NCBI GenBank assembly: GCA_036784855.1 | Contig: JAZDSV010000017.1 | Location: 124,001 to 188,000 of the forward strand | Reading direction: 5' to 3' | Length of the DNA: 64,000 bases | Source: Aphelidium insulamus | Lineage: Eukaryota > Aphelidiomycota > Aphelidea > Aphelidiaceae | Part shown: positions 54,076 to 63,350 of the stretch, piece after piece | Layout of the letters: every line of letters starts with the position of its first letter | How positions within the stretch are numbered: position 1 is the first letter of the stretch | Notes under the pieces: model-generated | What the model was told of the DNA's origin: nothing | The model's input: only the letters and a program-made list of their open reading frames with translations | Database searches by the model: none | Translations under genes and position numbers: made by a program

Positions 54076-54876
54076 CTATCTCCGCTGATTCTGGGCGTGT
54101 CTTTTGTTGTAATACTGTAACATGGCTTCTTGGTGCCGGATAGCGTCATCCGTTGCAAGCTGCTGATTGTCCGTACTGGCAGAAGTAACGGGATTGCGAG
54201 GTTGAAATGCCGGCTGTTGCTGTGCAGGCGCTCCGGCAGCATCCGGCCCGTAGTGATTGGTGACATGCTGTGGCGGCACCGCATATGCAGCACCAACTGC
54301 ATTGCGGGATTGCAACGCAGGTTGTGGCTGTGCCCCGTAAACAACGGGATCCGTCGGATAGTCATACGAGCGCATGCCAATAATATCTGCCAATCTGTCG
54401 TACTGGGCCTTCAGGTCGCTCGAGTGCGGCGGCCAAATGTTTTTGGATCCCATAGAGTAGAGTACTTCATCAGGGGCAGCAGCGCATTTTATTCCGAGTC
54501 CATTCCCAGGGGTGCGTGAAGCGCAGTACGGAATACCGTGGCAAGAGTTCAGATCAAGGCCAGAGCACATTTGATCCATCTGTGCCAACTTGTTGGTGTG
54601 ATCGCGGTACAAACTGTCAGCACCGCGGCACTTTGTTTTGATGTGGCCGTCATCCGATATGAAGGTCTCGACCTGGCACCCGGGCGCCCACAAGCAATCT
54701 TTTAGAAAATTCTTGACGCTGCCACGGTATCCAACAACTGGATCCGGGGGCCATCGGATCCCAATTCTGCTGCATGCGTCAATGACTTCTCGGTCTGTTT
54801 GATAAGCGTTGCTGCCGACCAGTGCCCATGAAAATGCGGTCAATGCGGCCAAGGTTGCGCTTGCACGAGTCTTCAT
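54076..54876 (-). CDS. Secreted 8-cysteine protein, paralogue 1
   Basis: Single exon, 266 residues. Signal peptide MKTRASATLAALTAFSWALVGSNA. Eight cysteines follow in residues 35-130 with the pattern C..GY.GS.K.FLKDC..APGC.V......DG...C, then MC, SC, PYC and KC, ending near an IWPP motif (NIWPPHSSDL). The rest is Gln/Pro/Ala-rich with VPPQHV and a final helix (IRHQEAMLQYYNKRHAQNQRR). The paralogue at 55310 has the same eight cysteines, YGG..K.F.KDC...PGC.V, VPYC and AIWPP. I do not recognise the family. Upstream (minus strand) lies a CCAATCAC box at 54948-54941. Confidence 0.75.
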   Translation of the reverse strand: MKTRASATLAALTAFSWALVGSNAYQTDREVIDACSRIGIRWPPDPVVGYRGSVKNFLKDCLWAPGCQVETFISDDGHIKTKCRGADSLYRDHTNKLAQMDQMCSGLDLNSCHGIPYCASRTPGNGLGIKCAAAPDEVLYSMGSKNIWPPHSSDLKAQYDRLADIIGMRSYDYPTDPVVYGAQPQPALQSRNAVGAAYAVPPQHVTNHYGPDAAGAPAQQQPAFQPRNPVTSASTDNQQLATDDAIRHQEAMLQYYNKRHAQNQRR

Positions 54877-55309
54877 GTTGGGTGGCTGGTGAACAGTGAC
54901 GAGTAAGAGTTTATCGCAAAGAGCGCTTCGCGGCGAGCCTGTGATTGGGCAATAGTATTTCGGCTGCGCTGATCATAAAGCGTGTATCTCGGCTGCACTG
55001 ATCGTTGTGCATATCGGCTGGTGACATGCAAGTTAGGTATAGGCGTATTCTGATAAATCAAGTCTTTGCGCATTACATGAACATTAACACGAGTTGGGAA
55101 TATTGCTGCTATCGTTGGCTCTATATTGCTTGAATTAGCGTGAAGTCATCTCTGACAACATTCGCTCAAGTCCCGCTCGTTCCATAAACATCGCTCCACA
55201 AAAGATGTTCAAGTCCGGTGGTTTTATTTTGAGATATTCAGTAATAATATGTGTGAGGTGAATGGAAAGTGAGGATTTGTGAGGATTTGTGAGGATTTGT
55301 GAGGATGAT
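54877..55309. promoter_or_regulatory. Intergenic region between the 8-Cys paralogues
   Basis: 433 bp. Holds CCAATCAC on the minus strand (54948-54941, 65 bp before paralogue 1), a direct repeat of CGGCTG(C)ACTGATC near 54960-55010, and four copies of the 10-bp unit GTGAGGATTT at 55268-55305. Confidence 0.55.
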
Positions 55310-56110
55310 TTATGGTCGATGGTCATAACGTCGACTCATCGATCGCCGAACAGCCAAGTTCATCGCCCTTGTTTCTGCATCATGCGCCGGTTCAGTTGAG
55401 CGTTGCTGTTGACGCAGGTCGCGTAGTCCATTAAAGTGTCGCAGAGCAGCTTCTTGTTCCTGCAATGCGGCATCCATCGGCGCCTGCTGCTGAATTATTG
55501 TACTGCTCGGCGCAGGTGGTGGGTTCGCTGCATGAAGCGGCACTGCGACGGCATAGGGCAAAGTCTGTGTTGCTGGCCCCACATATGCAACACCTACAGG
55601 GACTGGGACTGATGGCTGGCCAGCTTGAGATGAGTGCGGCAGCCCAGGATACTGAACGCCCACCAGGTAATCGCTGTGATCGAGACGTGCCGCGTATGGC
55701 GGCCAAATGGCCTCCGTGCCCATTTTGCGCAATTTGGTCGAGAGAGTTGATGTACACGCTATACCAAAATGCCAGCTGCAGTACGGTACCTGCCGGCACT
55801 GAAAACCATCAGTTTTCGTCTTGCAGACATTTCCAATTTCTGTAACTTTCCAATACGCATCCGCCCGTGGATTCGGTACCTCCACGCATGTAAGGAAAGG
55901 CCCATCAAAGGAGCGCTCATGGATTCTGACTTCGCATCCCGGCGTGAACATGCAGTCCTTTGCAAATGTTTTGATATCGCCGCCATAATTGGACAACATG
56001 GTCACCCGGCAGCGCAGACCAGGACGCTCTAAAAAATCTGCTTCAGCAATTCTAATAGAGCACGCGATGAGCGCAACCGCCATCAAAAGCACTTGGCCAG
56101 TTTTCGTCAT
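55310..56110 (-). CDS. Secreted 8-cysteine protein, paralogue 2
   Basis: Single exon, 266 residues, the same length as paralogue 1. Signal peptide MTKTGQVLLMAVALIACSIRIAEA. Cysteine spacing agrees with paralogue 1: RC, then YGGDIKTFAKDCMFTPGCEV, DGPFLTC, VC, QC, VPYC and AC, then EAIWPPYAARL. The later half is Pro/Gln/Ala-rich and variable, ending in a helix (EQEAALRHFNGLRDLRQQQ) that parallels paralogue 1 (HQEAMLQYYNKRHAQNQRR). The cysteine region is probably a disulfide-stabilised fold exported by the secretory pathway. Upstream CCAATCAC on the minus strand at 56173-56166. Confidence 0.75.
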   Translation of the reverse strand: MTKTGQVLLMAVALIACSIRIAEADFLERPGLRCRVTMLSNYGGDIKTFAKDCMFTPGCEVRIHERSFDGPFLTCVEVPNPRADAYWKVTEIGNVCKTKTDGFQCRQVPYCSWHFGIACTSTLSTKLRKMGTEAIWPPYAARLDHSDYLVGVQYPGLPHSSQAGQPSVPVPVGVAYVGPATQTLPYAVAVPLHAANPPPAPSSTIIQQQAPMDAALQEQEAALRHFNGLRDLRQQQRSTEPAHDAETRAMNLAVRRSMSRRYDHRP

Positions 56111-56493
56111 AATTTTCGCGTCTACTTTGAACGCGCAAATTGTGGCGTTGTTCTTTTCGTTGGTGGTGATTGGTGGTTGCCCTTTCTGCGCGACAATGGA
56201 TACCAGCGCCCTCGCATTGACACTGTTTATCTGGAAGCACCTCAGCGGCTGAACTGATGGGCTAAATTCGCATATTGGCGGCTGCTGTCCTATTAGCGTA
56301 TGTAATTATAGAGAGATATCAGATTGATTAATCTCTGATATATACATATAATATCAGAGCTGCTGTACGGGACTCGTCCAACCATATATAGGCTAATCCC
56401 TGCCTGTAATTTCATCCACTTATTTCATGCAGTTCATAATGAAATACTGCACAGTGTCTTCATCCTATGTAAATTGGCAAGTGATGCATTCAT
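56111..56493. promoter_or_regulatory. Region between ABCB7 3' end and 8-Cys paralogue 2
   Basis: 383 bp. CCAATCAC (minus, 56173-56166) is 56 bp before paralogue 2. Short inverted ATATCAGA/TCTGATAT arms near 56316-56360. No gene seen. Confidence 0.5.
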
Positions 56494-59281
56494 TTAGTTT
56501 ATGGCCTGTTTCCTGTCCACGTTTATCGGCTTGTCTTCTTCACGCCGACTCTGCTGTTGCTGTTGCTGTTGAGCCCACATGGCGGCATAGACACCCTTCC
56601 TGGCCATAAGCTCTTGATGCGATCCCAGTTCCACACAGCGCCCTGTCCAGTCCTGCTGTACCTTTTCTTGCTGTTTCTGCTGCTGCACACCCGGCACCCG
56701 CGTGGACGGCCCGCCGAGCACCAAGATACGGTCGGCATGCATGACGGTGCTGAGGCGGTGCGCGATCAGCACCGAGGTCTTGTGCCGCGTGGCAGATCGT
56801 AGCTGCTCCATGATTAGGTGCTCGGTGTTGGAGTCGAGTGCCGATGTGGGCTCGTCAAACAGAAGTATCGGCGCGTCTTTCAGGAACAGTCGCGCCAGTG
56901 CCACCCGCTGTTTCTCGCCACCTAATTACATCATTATAAATATATAGATAGATGTATTATTGAACGAACCACTTAGTTTGAGGCCACGCTCGCCCACGTT
57001 GGACTGGTAGCGCTGAGGCAGTGCCATGATCAAGTCGTGCAGCTGGGCACGTCTGGCCGCGGCCTCCACCACCTCTGGCCCGGCGTCGGTGCGCCCGTAG
57101 GCAATGTTGTGGTAGATGGTGTCGTTGAAGAGGTTGGTCTCTTGTGGCACCACGCCAATGTTGCGCCGCACGCTCTCCAGTGACAATTGTTGGACGGGCT
57201 TGCCGCCCAACAGAACCTGTCCCGACTGCGGGTCGTAGAACCGGAACAGCAGACGCAGTATAGTGGACTTTCTGCAAGCAATATATATTATACAAGGTTC
57301 ATGACAGAACGAGGCAACGCACCCGCAACCGCTGGGGCCAACAATGCCCAGCGTTTCACCGCGGCGCACAGTGAAGGAGATGTCGCGCAGTGTGGCGTCC
57401 CGGTCGCCATAGCCGAACGTTACATTCTCGAATCGGATAACCTCGTCATTGCCAGTAAGCCCCGAAAGTAGCAGTTGTTGTGCATTGGGCGCATCCTTCA
57501 CCATGAATGTATTATTAAACACAAAGTACACCAATGAAGTACCTTGATGGCATTCTGTGCTTTGGACAGTTTAAAGAGCGCGCTCATATCAATTAAGCTT
57601 TGACGGAGTTCACGGTACACGGATCCCAGGAAATTCAGCGGCAAGCTGAGCTGAAAGACCAGCCCATTAATCATCACCAGATCGCCGACCGTCAGCGACC
57701 CTATATACGTTATAAATTATGTATATAGATGTATATAGATGTATATAGATGTATATAGATGTATATAGATGTATATAGATGTATATAGATGTATATAGAT
57801 GTATATAGATGTATATAGATGTATATAGATGTATATAGATGTATATAGATGTATATAGATGTATATAGATGTATATAGTTATGTACACACCAGTCATGAT
57901 TCCCTGAGCAGCCATCCACATCATGCCCGTCAGCGCCACACTGAATATAGCACTCTGACCACTGTTGAGCAGTGCCAGCGAAGTGGCTGTCTTGAGAGAG
58001 GCGGCCTCATAGCGGTTCAAGTGCTCGTCATAGCGCCGCACCTCGTACGCTTCATTAGTAAAGTACTGCAATCATTGTCAGCAATTGCAAAATACATAAA
58101 ATCAAGCAACCTTGACGGCCTCAAAGTTCATGAGGGAGTCCACGACACAGGTGCCGGCAGCGTTGTCCGCCGCGTTCATCTCGCGGCGAAACTTTGTGCG
58201 CCACTGCGTGATGCCAAACGTGAAGGCTGTATACGCGCCCATCGTCGCCACCGTCATTGCGGCAAAGTTGGATCCATAACTGTGTGCCTACAAGGTATGT
58301 ATGTTAAATTAAAGTCAATATGCAAGCAGAAAGCGCGAAACAACAATATATAAGTAATAATTATAACTAATAATAACTATATATATAATATAACTATATA
58401 TATAACTATAAAATATAACTAATGTACGAGAATGGCAGAGACAAGCGCAATCTCCACAACGGTCGGCGCCATGTGAAACACCAGCGACGACAGCAGAAAG
58501 CTTATTCCCCTGCGCAGCGATATGAGCAATATATATATAATATAAGTTACTTCAACATACTTTGTGCCACGGTCAATGGCGCGCGAGAGACCGCCTGTCT
58601 GCCGCGAGAGATGCCAGCTGAGATCCATTTGCAGCAAGTGTTCAAAGATATTGCGTGCCACCTTGCGAATCGCACTCTGCGCCACATTGGCAAACACGGC
58701 ATTCTTCAACTCTGAGAACGCCGTGGCGCCCATTCGTGCAGCTCCGTCTTTCAGTAGTTGAGTTAGTCGTGCATTAGTTGTGAATGAAATGCAGCTACAA
58801 AACTTCAACAAGAACTCATTTCACCTACATCCCAAAACTAGAGTGCCGGCGGCAGTCATGGCGGCAGTGCCTGGAGTGGGTGCCACCACGTTCACTTGGT
58901 CCACCAGGTCCTTGAACAACATCGGCACTTGTACATTGAGTGTCTGCAGGTGGTGGTTTGAACACAAACTTATCGCGATATTATACACGCATACATACAT
59001 ACCTTCCCGCCAACTAGCAGAGCCATGGAGAGGAGAAGACGTGACTTGGCCGACGTGTCACCGCGTGGCCACAGGTTACGCGCCAGGTCACGCAGCATCT
59101 GGCGCTCCTGCAAACGCTCGGCCCGTGCCAACTCTTGCTGTGCCTTGTCGCCCGCATCTCCCGCCGCCGGTGATGTCACCACGGATGGTCTAGTTGACAA
59201 TGGCGCCATGGTGCGACGTATAGACAGTAGTAGTGGGCGCCACGGTGCCGTTGCTGTCTTCCGCGCGCATCTCGTAATCAT
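56494..59281 (-). CDS. Mitochondrial ABC half-transporter ABCB7/ATM1
   Basis: Ten exons (59281-59003, 58943-58829, 58747-58561, 58509-58428, 58287-58111, 58065-57891, 57700-57543, 57495-57323, 57271-56970, 56921-56494) give 691 residues, the usual Atm1 length. The start at 59281 gives a presequence ([24 protein letters not shown]). The membrane domain has [79 protein letters not shown] and the typical [34 protein letters not shown]. The ABC domain has [12 protein letters not shown] (Walker A), [13 protein letters not shown] (signature), [11 protein letters not shown] (Walker B) and IAHRLST (H-loop). It exports a sulfur/glutathione compound needed for cytosolic Fe-S clusters. Confidence 0.95.
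57721..57880. repeat. 10-bp tandem repeat (GTATATAGAT)x15 in an ABCB7 intron
   Basis: Fifteen perfect copies of GTATATAGAT (57721-57870) plus one variant copy, inside intron 6 (57890-57701). The intron is 190 nt, against about 45-60 nt for most others in this gene. The long [10 protein letters not shown]-type frame across it is an artefact of the repeat. Confidence 0.95.
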
Positions 59282-60442
59282 CGTCCCTGATTGATCCTTC
59301 CGAGGAATTAGGCCCCCATTCCATACGCGCACTAGCCACATTTGAAAAAAATTCAAGATGAATAACGCGCCCACACGTCGCACGGATGATTTTAGTTGTC
59401 AGCGACGTCGATTTTGTTTATGGTAGTAAACGCGGCGAGATGTTATCGCGTTCTACATACAATGTAATTTGAAGTTATCCAACGTTCAGCTTGTAGTTTA
59501 AGCGACAAACTCAGTCCGAATATCAACTACTAAATAACGCAACAATGTCAACGTTAAGGCTTGTTACTTTTTTCATTGGGCGGCCCTTTCATCTGAATTT
59601 GTGGTTATCTTTTCTTGGCTTCTTTGTCCAGTATACAGCACTGGCCGCGCTGTATTCTGGCCGCAGATGTATCCGTGACAGTCGCCACGATTTAGCTGCG
59701 TTCATAAACGCATCAATATCAGACCGAGTGTTGATAAGCCGGACGGCGCCATCCTTGTTGCCAAATCCTCTATGTAAACTTCTGACATGCCAACATGAGC
59801 CGACGTCCAGCAGTACAACATATAAATTCAGCAAAACCAATGTATGACGCTAGCGAATGCATGCAACTATGATGATTATCAATTAGATTTAAGTCAATGA
59901 TGACATTATCGATATACATGGTTTGGTGACGTTAGCGCCGATCTGCAGCAACTGGCGCTAGTATATTATCCCACCTATATGTAATTAGCATAGTCAACCG
60001 AATATCGTTGCACAGCTCGTGTAAGTTACTGCAACGTCTCGCCACTTCTTACATATGTAGCGCACTATATTGCGATGATTACTCCATTGATTTTCCTGAT
60101 GAGACCTCTTCTACCTGTCTACGATTTCGCAATCCACCAGCCGGGAATCACACGAGATGATGCCGTGCCTCCCATCTTCTTACAGCCGTAAAGGTTAAAG
60201 TCTCGAATGGCACGTCCTGTTCTCGCTCCGACAATACTACTATTTAAGAAACCGATGTCGATACGGTTGGTTAACACAGTGTGCAAAGACAGTTTCAATT
60301 GAATGGTGCCTGCCAGAAGTGTAGGCAAGGTGCCTGCCGTCTGGCCAATGTAAATGAAAAACCAGGGTGCATAAACTGACTGACATTATAAACGTTCTAT
60401 GTGTTCAATTGAAGTCCTTCTTGCTGCCAGCGATGGAACTAC
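59282..60442. other. 1.16-kb intergenic region, no recognised gene
   Basis: Between ABCB7 (minus) and the trypsin-like gene. Two open stretches exist (59545-59847 plus with a hydrophobic middle, and 60119-60328 minus), but neither resembles a known domain or the families in this window. A 6-bp inverted repeat AGCGCC/GGCGCT lies at 59934-59959. It may hold an unrecognised or decayed gene. Confidence 0.4.
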
Positions 60443-61300
60443 TTACTTTCCATCCAGCCCAGCCACTTTCATTATCCAGTTGTAGTAGGCCGATACACGG
60501 GTGTACACTGCTGGATAGCCATTGATAGCACAGGTGGACGTGACATAGCTCACTACTCCGATCTGGACGTCGTGCGGCTTGCCATGTCGGTACCGTTCGA
60601 CCAGCGGCCCACCAGAGTCACCGAAACAGAGATTCTGAGACTTGTCACCACCAGCGCACACCATCTTCTCGGTGAAATCTTTCTTGAACGCGCTCTTGCA
60701 CCGCGAATACGGCTTCACGTACACCTCCAGAGTCTTCAGTTTTTGGCTCACTGAGCCGCCGTTCGCCGTCAGACCCCATCCGTATGCTCTGGCCGGCATT
60801 TTTGGCTTGACCTTTGGCTCGTCCTTTGGACCATTCAATAGAACAAAACTGCTGGGGTCCATATCTTCGCCGCCACTGAGCTCCCATACCGCGATATCAT
60901 GATGCGGACTTGGTGCTCTGTAGTCGGGATACACGTGAATCTTCTTCACTGTCATGAGGATGTCCATTGCCGCGCTTGAAACACTTTTCCCCACCAACAC
61001 CGTGTAGTTGCCCACGCCCAACTGGGAGCAGTCTGACAGTTAGCATTGCACAATGTGTGACTATCGTAGATACGTACGTGCGGCAGTAAGCAAGCGATTC
61101 TTGGCAATCATTGTACCGGCGCAGCCAAACCACGGTACATATATTGCTGCCATGTACGATGGACGAACAGTTGCATTTGTGCCGCCAATAATCTGCGGTG
61201 AGACCACTTTGGCTCCTGCTTCTGGTGCACCCAATGCATTAAGCGTCAGCGAGAATACGACGATAAACAGACACTTTATATAATGTGACATGTTGTGCAT
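60443..61300 (-). CDS. Secreted trypsin-like serine protease
   Basis: Two exons, 61300-61078 and 61032-60443, give 270 residues. Signal peptide MHNMSHYIKCLFIVVFSLTLNALGA, a short propeptide, then the mature-type start IIGGTNATV. The catalytic triad is complete: His in LLTAAHC (codon split C|AC by the 45-nt intron), Asp in HHDIAVWEL, Ser in CFGDSGGPL. CAGTMIAKN and YTRVSAYYNWI are family landmarks. The residue at the base of the primary specificity pocket would be in KSQNLCFGDSGG, where trypsins have Asp and this protein has Asn (NLCFGDSGG), so a trypsin-like preference is not assured. Expected in the secretory pathway or outside the cell. Confidence 0.9.
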
Positions 61301-61595
61301 AAATTTGGGCTTTTTGTCTTATAGTTAAATGTGTCATGTTGGAATGTTGAGGCTCTTTTGTAGTCGCAGGTGACACAGGTGTAACGTTCTTTAGGCCAAT
61401 CAGACTAGTGCTGATGTTGGACGCTACCTACAGACACTATACAGCAAAGTGTATGTTGAATGCTTAATGAGCTTGTAGCAAGTCTCTTGGAAGTAATTGT
61501 CCGAAATTTCGTTTCTGACAGGTGTTTGAATACTCCTGAGGATGGCGCCAATCATATAGGAGGTAAGTTAGGGGCAATCTTCACGTTTTTCTTCA
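61301..61595. promoter_or_regulatory. Divergent region between protease and secreted gene, CCAATCA box
   Basis: 295 bp. CCAATCA at 61396-61402 lies 194 bp before the plus-strand gene and 95 bp from the protease start (reverse orientation). It may serve either gene. Confidence 0.45.
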
Positions 61596-63065
61596 ATGCG
61601 CGCAACCATCTCGATCGGTCTGTTAAGCCTTGTGGCGCCTGCATACTGCCAGACTTACGGCGCCCATACCGGCATCTATGCCAACGATAACGGTCCTGCA
61701 GTGAGCACGGCGCAAGCGCTTATGGAATCCATGTATCCTCAGGGTTACCCCACACGTGGTTTGAGAGCAATGCCTTCCACTCAAGTGCTGCCATATAATC
61801 CAAACCCGTTAGTTGGGTTCGCGCCATCTAACGCCGGACCGCCGCGTCTTCCTATGCATGTGGAAGTCGTACTTAAGTCGGAAGTGTGCAGCTTTATGGC
61901 GGACGAGTTTGGCTTCCACTGGAGAAGCAATGGCGGCCCGGTTTACTTTGACTGGCGGCCGATGAAATGCTATGATCCCGCCAGTGATCTCAATTTGATA
62001 TTGGAGTGCCTTCGTAAACTATCGGCTGTTGCGATTCCAAATAATTTGCAATTAGACAGCCACGAGGAAGAAATGGACTTGATCATGACGGCCAAAGTCA
62101 TCAGCACACTTTGTCACGAGGCGTGTTGGGCCAACAATGAACTGCAGACAAAAGTGCTTTTGAAGTGGATATTCGGCATTGCCAATATCGTTAAACATGG
62201 TAACAATGTGGCCGGTGTACTCCGCACATTGGTTCCAGATAACGGAGTAGTACTATTACCGCCAGCGTTGGTTTTGCTCATTTTTGTGGAGGTGCAACAG
62301 CCAGGCTTGCAGAAATATTTGCGCTTTATTGCGCGCAAACTGGTCCGCGCTGCCAGCGCCAACAAAATGTTGCCGCAGCTGATTTCACTTCGTGGTCACC
62401 TGGGTGATTCCGTTTTCTACCAGACCGCCATTTTGGGCTTAGATCCCGCTCTCACTGTACCGCAATTCGTGGCAAAGCTGCGCGAATATCAGTTTACCCG
62501 ATTTGTCAACAAGAAGCATTCTAAAATGTTGCAGTCGGCATTGGAAAACGCTGCGAGTAGTACACTCAAGTATGACATTGTCCCGAAATATCGCGCCGTG
62601 TTGTCACTTGATCATTGTGCAGACACTGTTGGGTTGGTAGCTATCAATGCTTTCAATCACTTGCCCAAGCTGCAATTTGTGGAATACATTAAATCCACTC
62701 CTGACGATGAAAATGACGTGACCTATAAGGCGATCGAAAGTTTGAAGCCTCTCCTAGTGGCACAAGAAGCTCTTTGGAAGTTTCGAATATCAAGACTTTA
62801 TTTCACCGCCAACAAAGCTATAATATCTGAAGCCGATATTGCAGCGATGGAACACGCAGACGCATTACACGGCCATGAATGGTGCGTCGAGTATAAGCGG
62901 GATGGCCTGTTGGCGGACTTGAGGTCCAAAGTCGAGTATGCTTTGGTATTTAAATGTGAACCCGAGCAATTGGCGCTGCTGCAACGGTTATATCAGTGTC
63001 TGATCTGGAACAACAAGAATGCAATTGACGGAAATTTGAAAAATCTTGTTGGGGCCAAGGTTTAA
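61596..63065 (+). CDS. Secreted 489-residue protein of unknown family, paralogue 1
   Basis: Single exon. Signal peptide MRATISIGLLSLVAPAYC. A Pro/Tyr/Asn-rich linker (to about residue 90) leads to a mainly helical domain: VCSFMADEFGFHW, DLNLILECLRKLSAVAIP, LCHEACWANNELQTKVLLKWIFGIANIVKHG, VLRTLVPDNGVVLL, and a second half with LRFIARKLVRAA, LPKLQFVEYIKS and LLQRLYQCLIWNN. No repeat or motif I can name. A tandem paralogue starts at 63351, so the family is real. Predicted to be secreted. Confidence 0.75.
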   Translation: MRATISIGLLSLVAPAYCQTYGAHTGIYANDNGPAVSTAQALMESMYPQGYPTRGLRAMPSTQVLPYNPNPLVGFAPSNAGPPRLPMHVEVVLKSEVCSFMADEFGFHWRSNGGPVYFDWRPMKCYDPASDLNLILECLRKLSAVAIPNNLQLDSHEEEMDLIMTAKVISTLCHEACWANNELQTKVLLKWIFGIANIVKHGNNVAGVLRTLVPDNGVVLLPPALVLLIFVEVQQPGLQKYLRFIARKLVRAASANKMLPQLISLRGHLGDSVFYQTAILGLDPALTVPQFVAKLREYQFTRFVNKKHSKMLQSALENAASSTLKYDIVPKYRAVLSLDHCADTVGLVAINAFNHLPKLQFVEYIKSTPDDENDVTYKAIESLKPLLVAQEALWKFRISRLYFTANKAIISEADIAAMEHADALHGHEWCVEYKRDGLLADLRSKVEYALVFKCEPEQLALLQRLYQCLIWNNKNAIDGNLKNLVGAKV

Positions 63066-63310
63066 AGCGAAATTCATATACGGTATTTAATAATATATAA
63101 TAAATTAATGCGGAATTCAGGGAAGTCATGTTTAGACAAATTTTACGTCTGTGGAAAAAGTCTTTTGGCAATCCAAATCATCATACACGACTTAAACCCA
63201 AATTTCCACCAAGAACAAGCGACAAAGTTGGTGTACTTAGCACATTCTACGCGACGAACATTTTACGCTTCACTACCGTAGAAGCGCTGTATGCCCCTGG
63301 AATGTTTTAG

Positions 63311-63318
63311 CCAATCGC
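63311..63318 (+). promoter_or_regulatory. CCAATCGC box
   Basis: CCAATCGC, 33 bp upstream of the start of the second paralogue at 63351. Part of the set of similar boxes. Confidence 0.4.
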
Positions 63319-63350
63319 TTGCGACAGCAAGGGGGCACGCCTCCTTCTTC

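Noticed and set aside
57667-58071. Open frame with [10 protein letters not shown] repeats as a repeat protein
   Set aside because: The repeat is a 10-bp tandem array within an ABCB7 intron with proper splice sites; flanking residues belong to ABCB7.
59545-59847. A small secreted or membrane protein
   Set aside because: A hydrophobic stretch is present, but there is no paralogue in the window, no clear signal peptide and no promoter box; not enough to call a gene.
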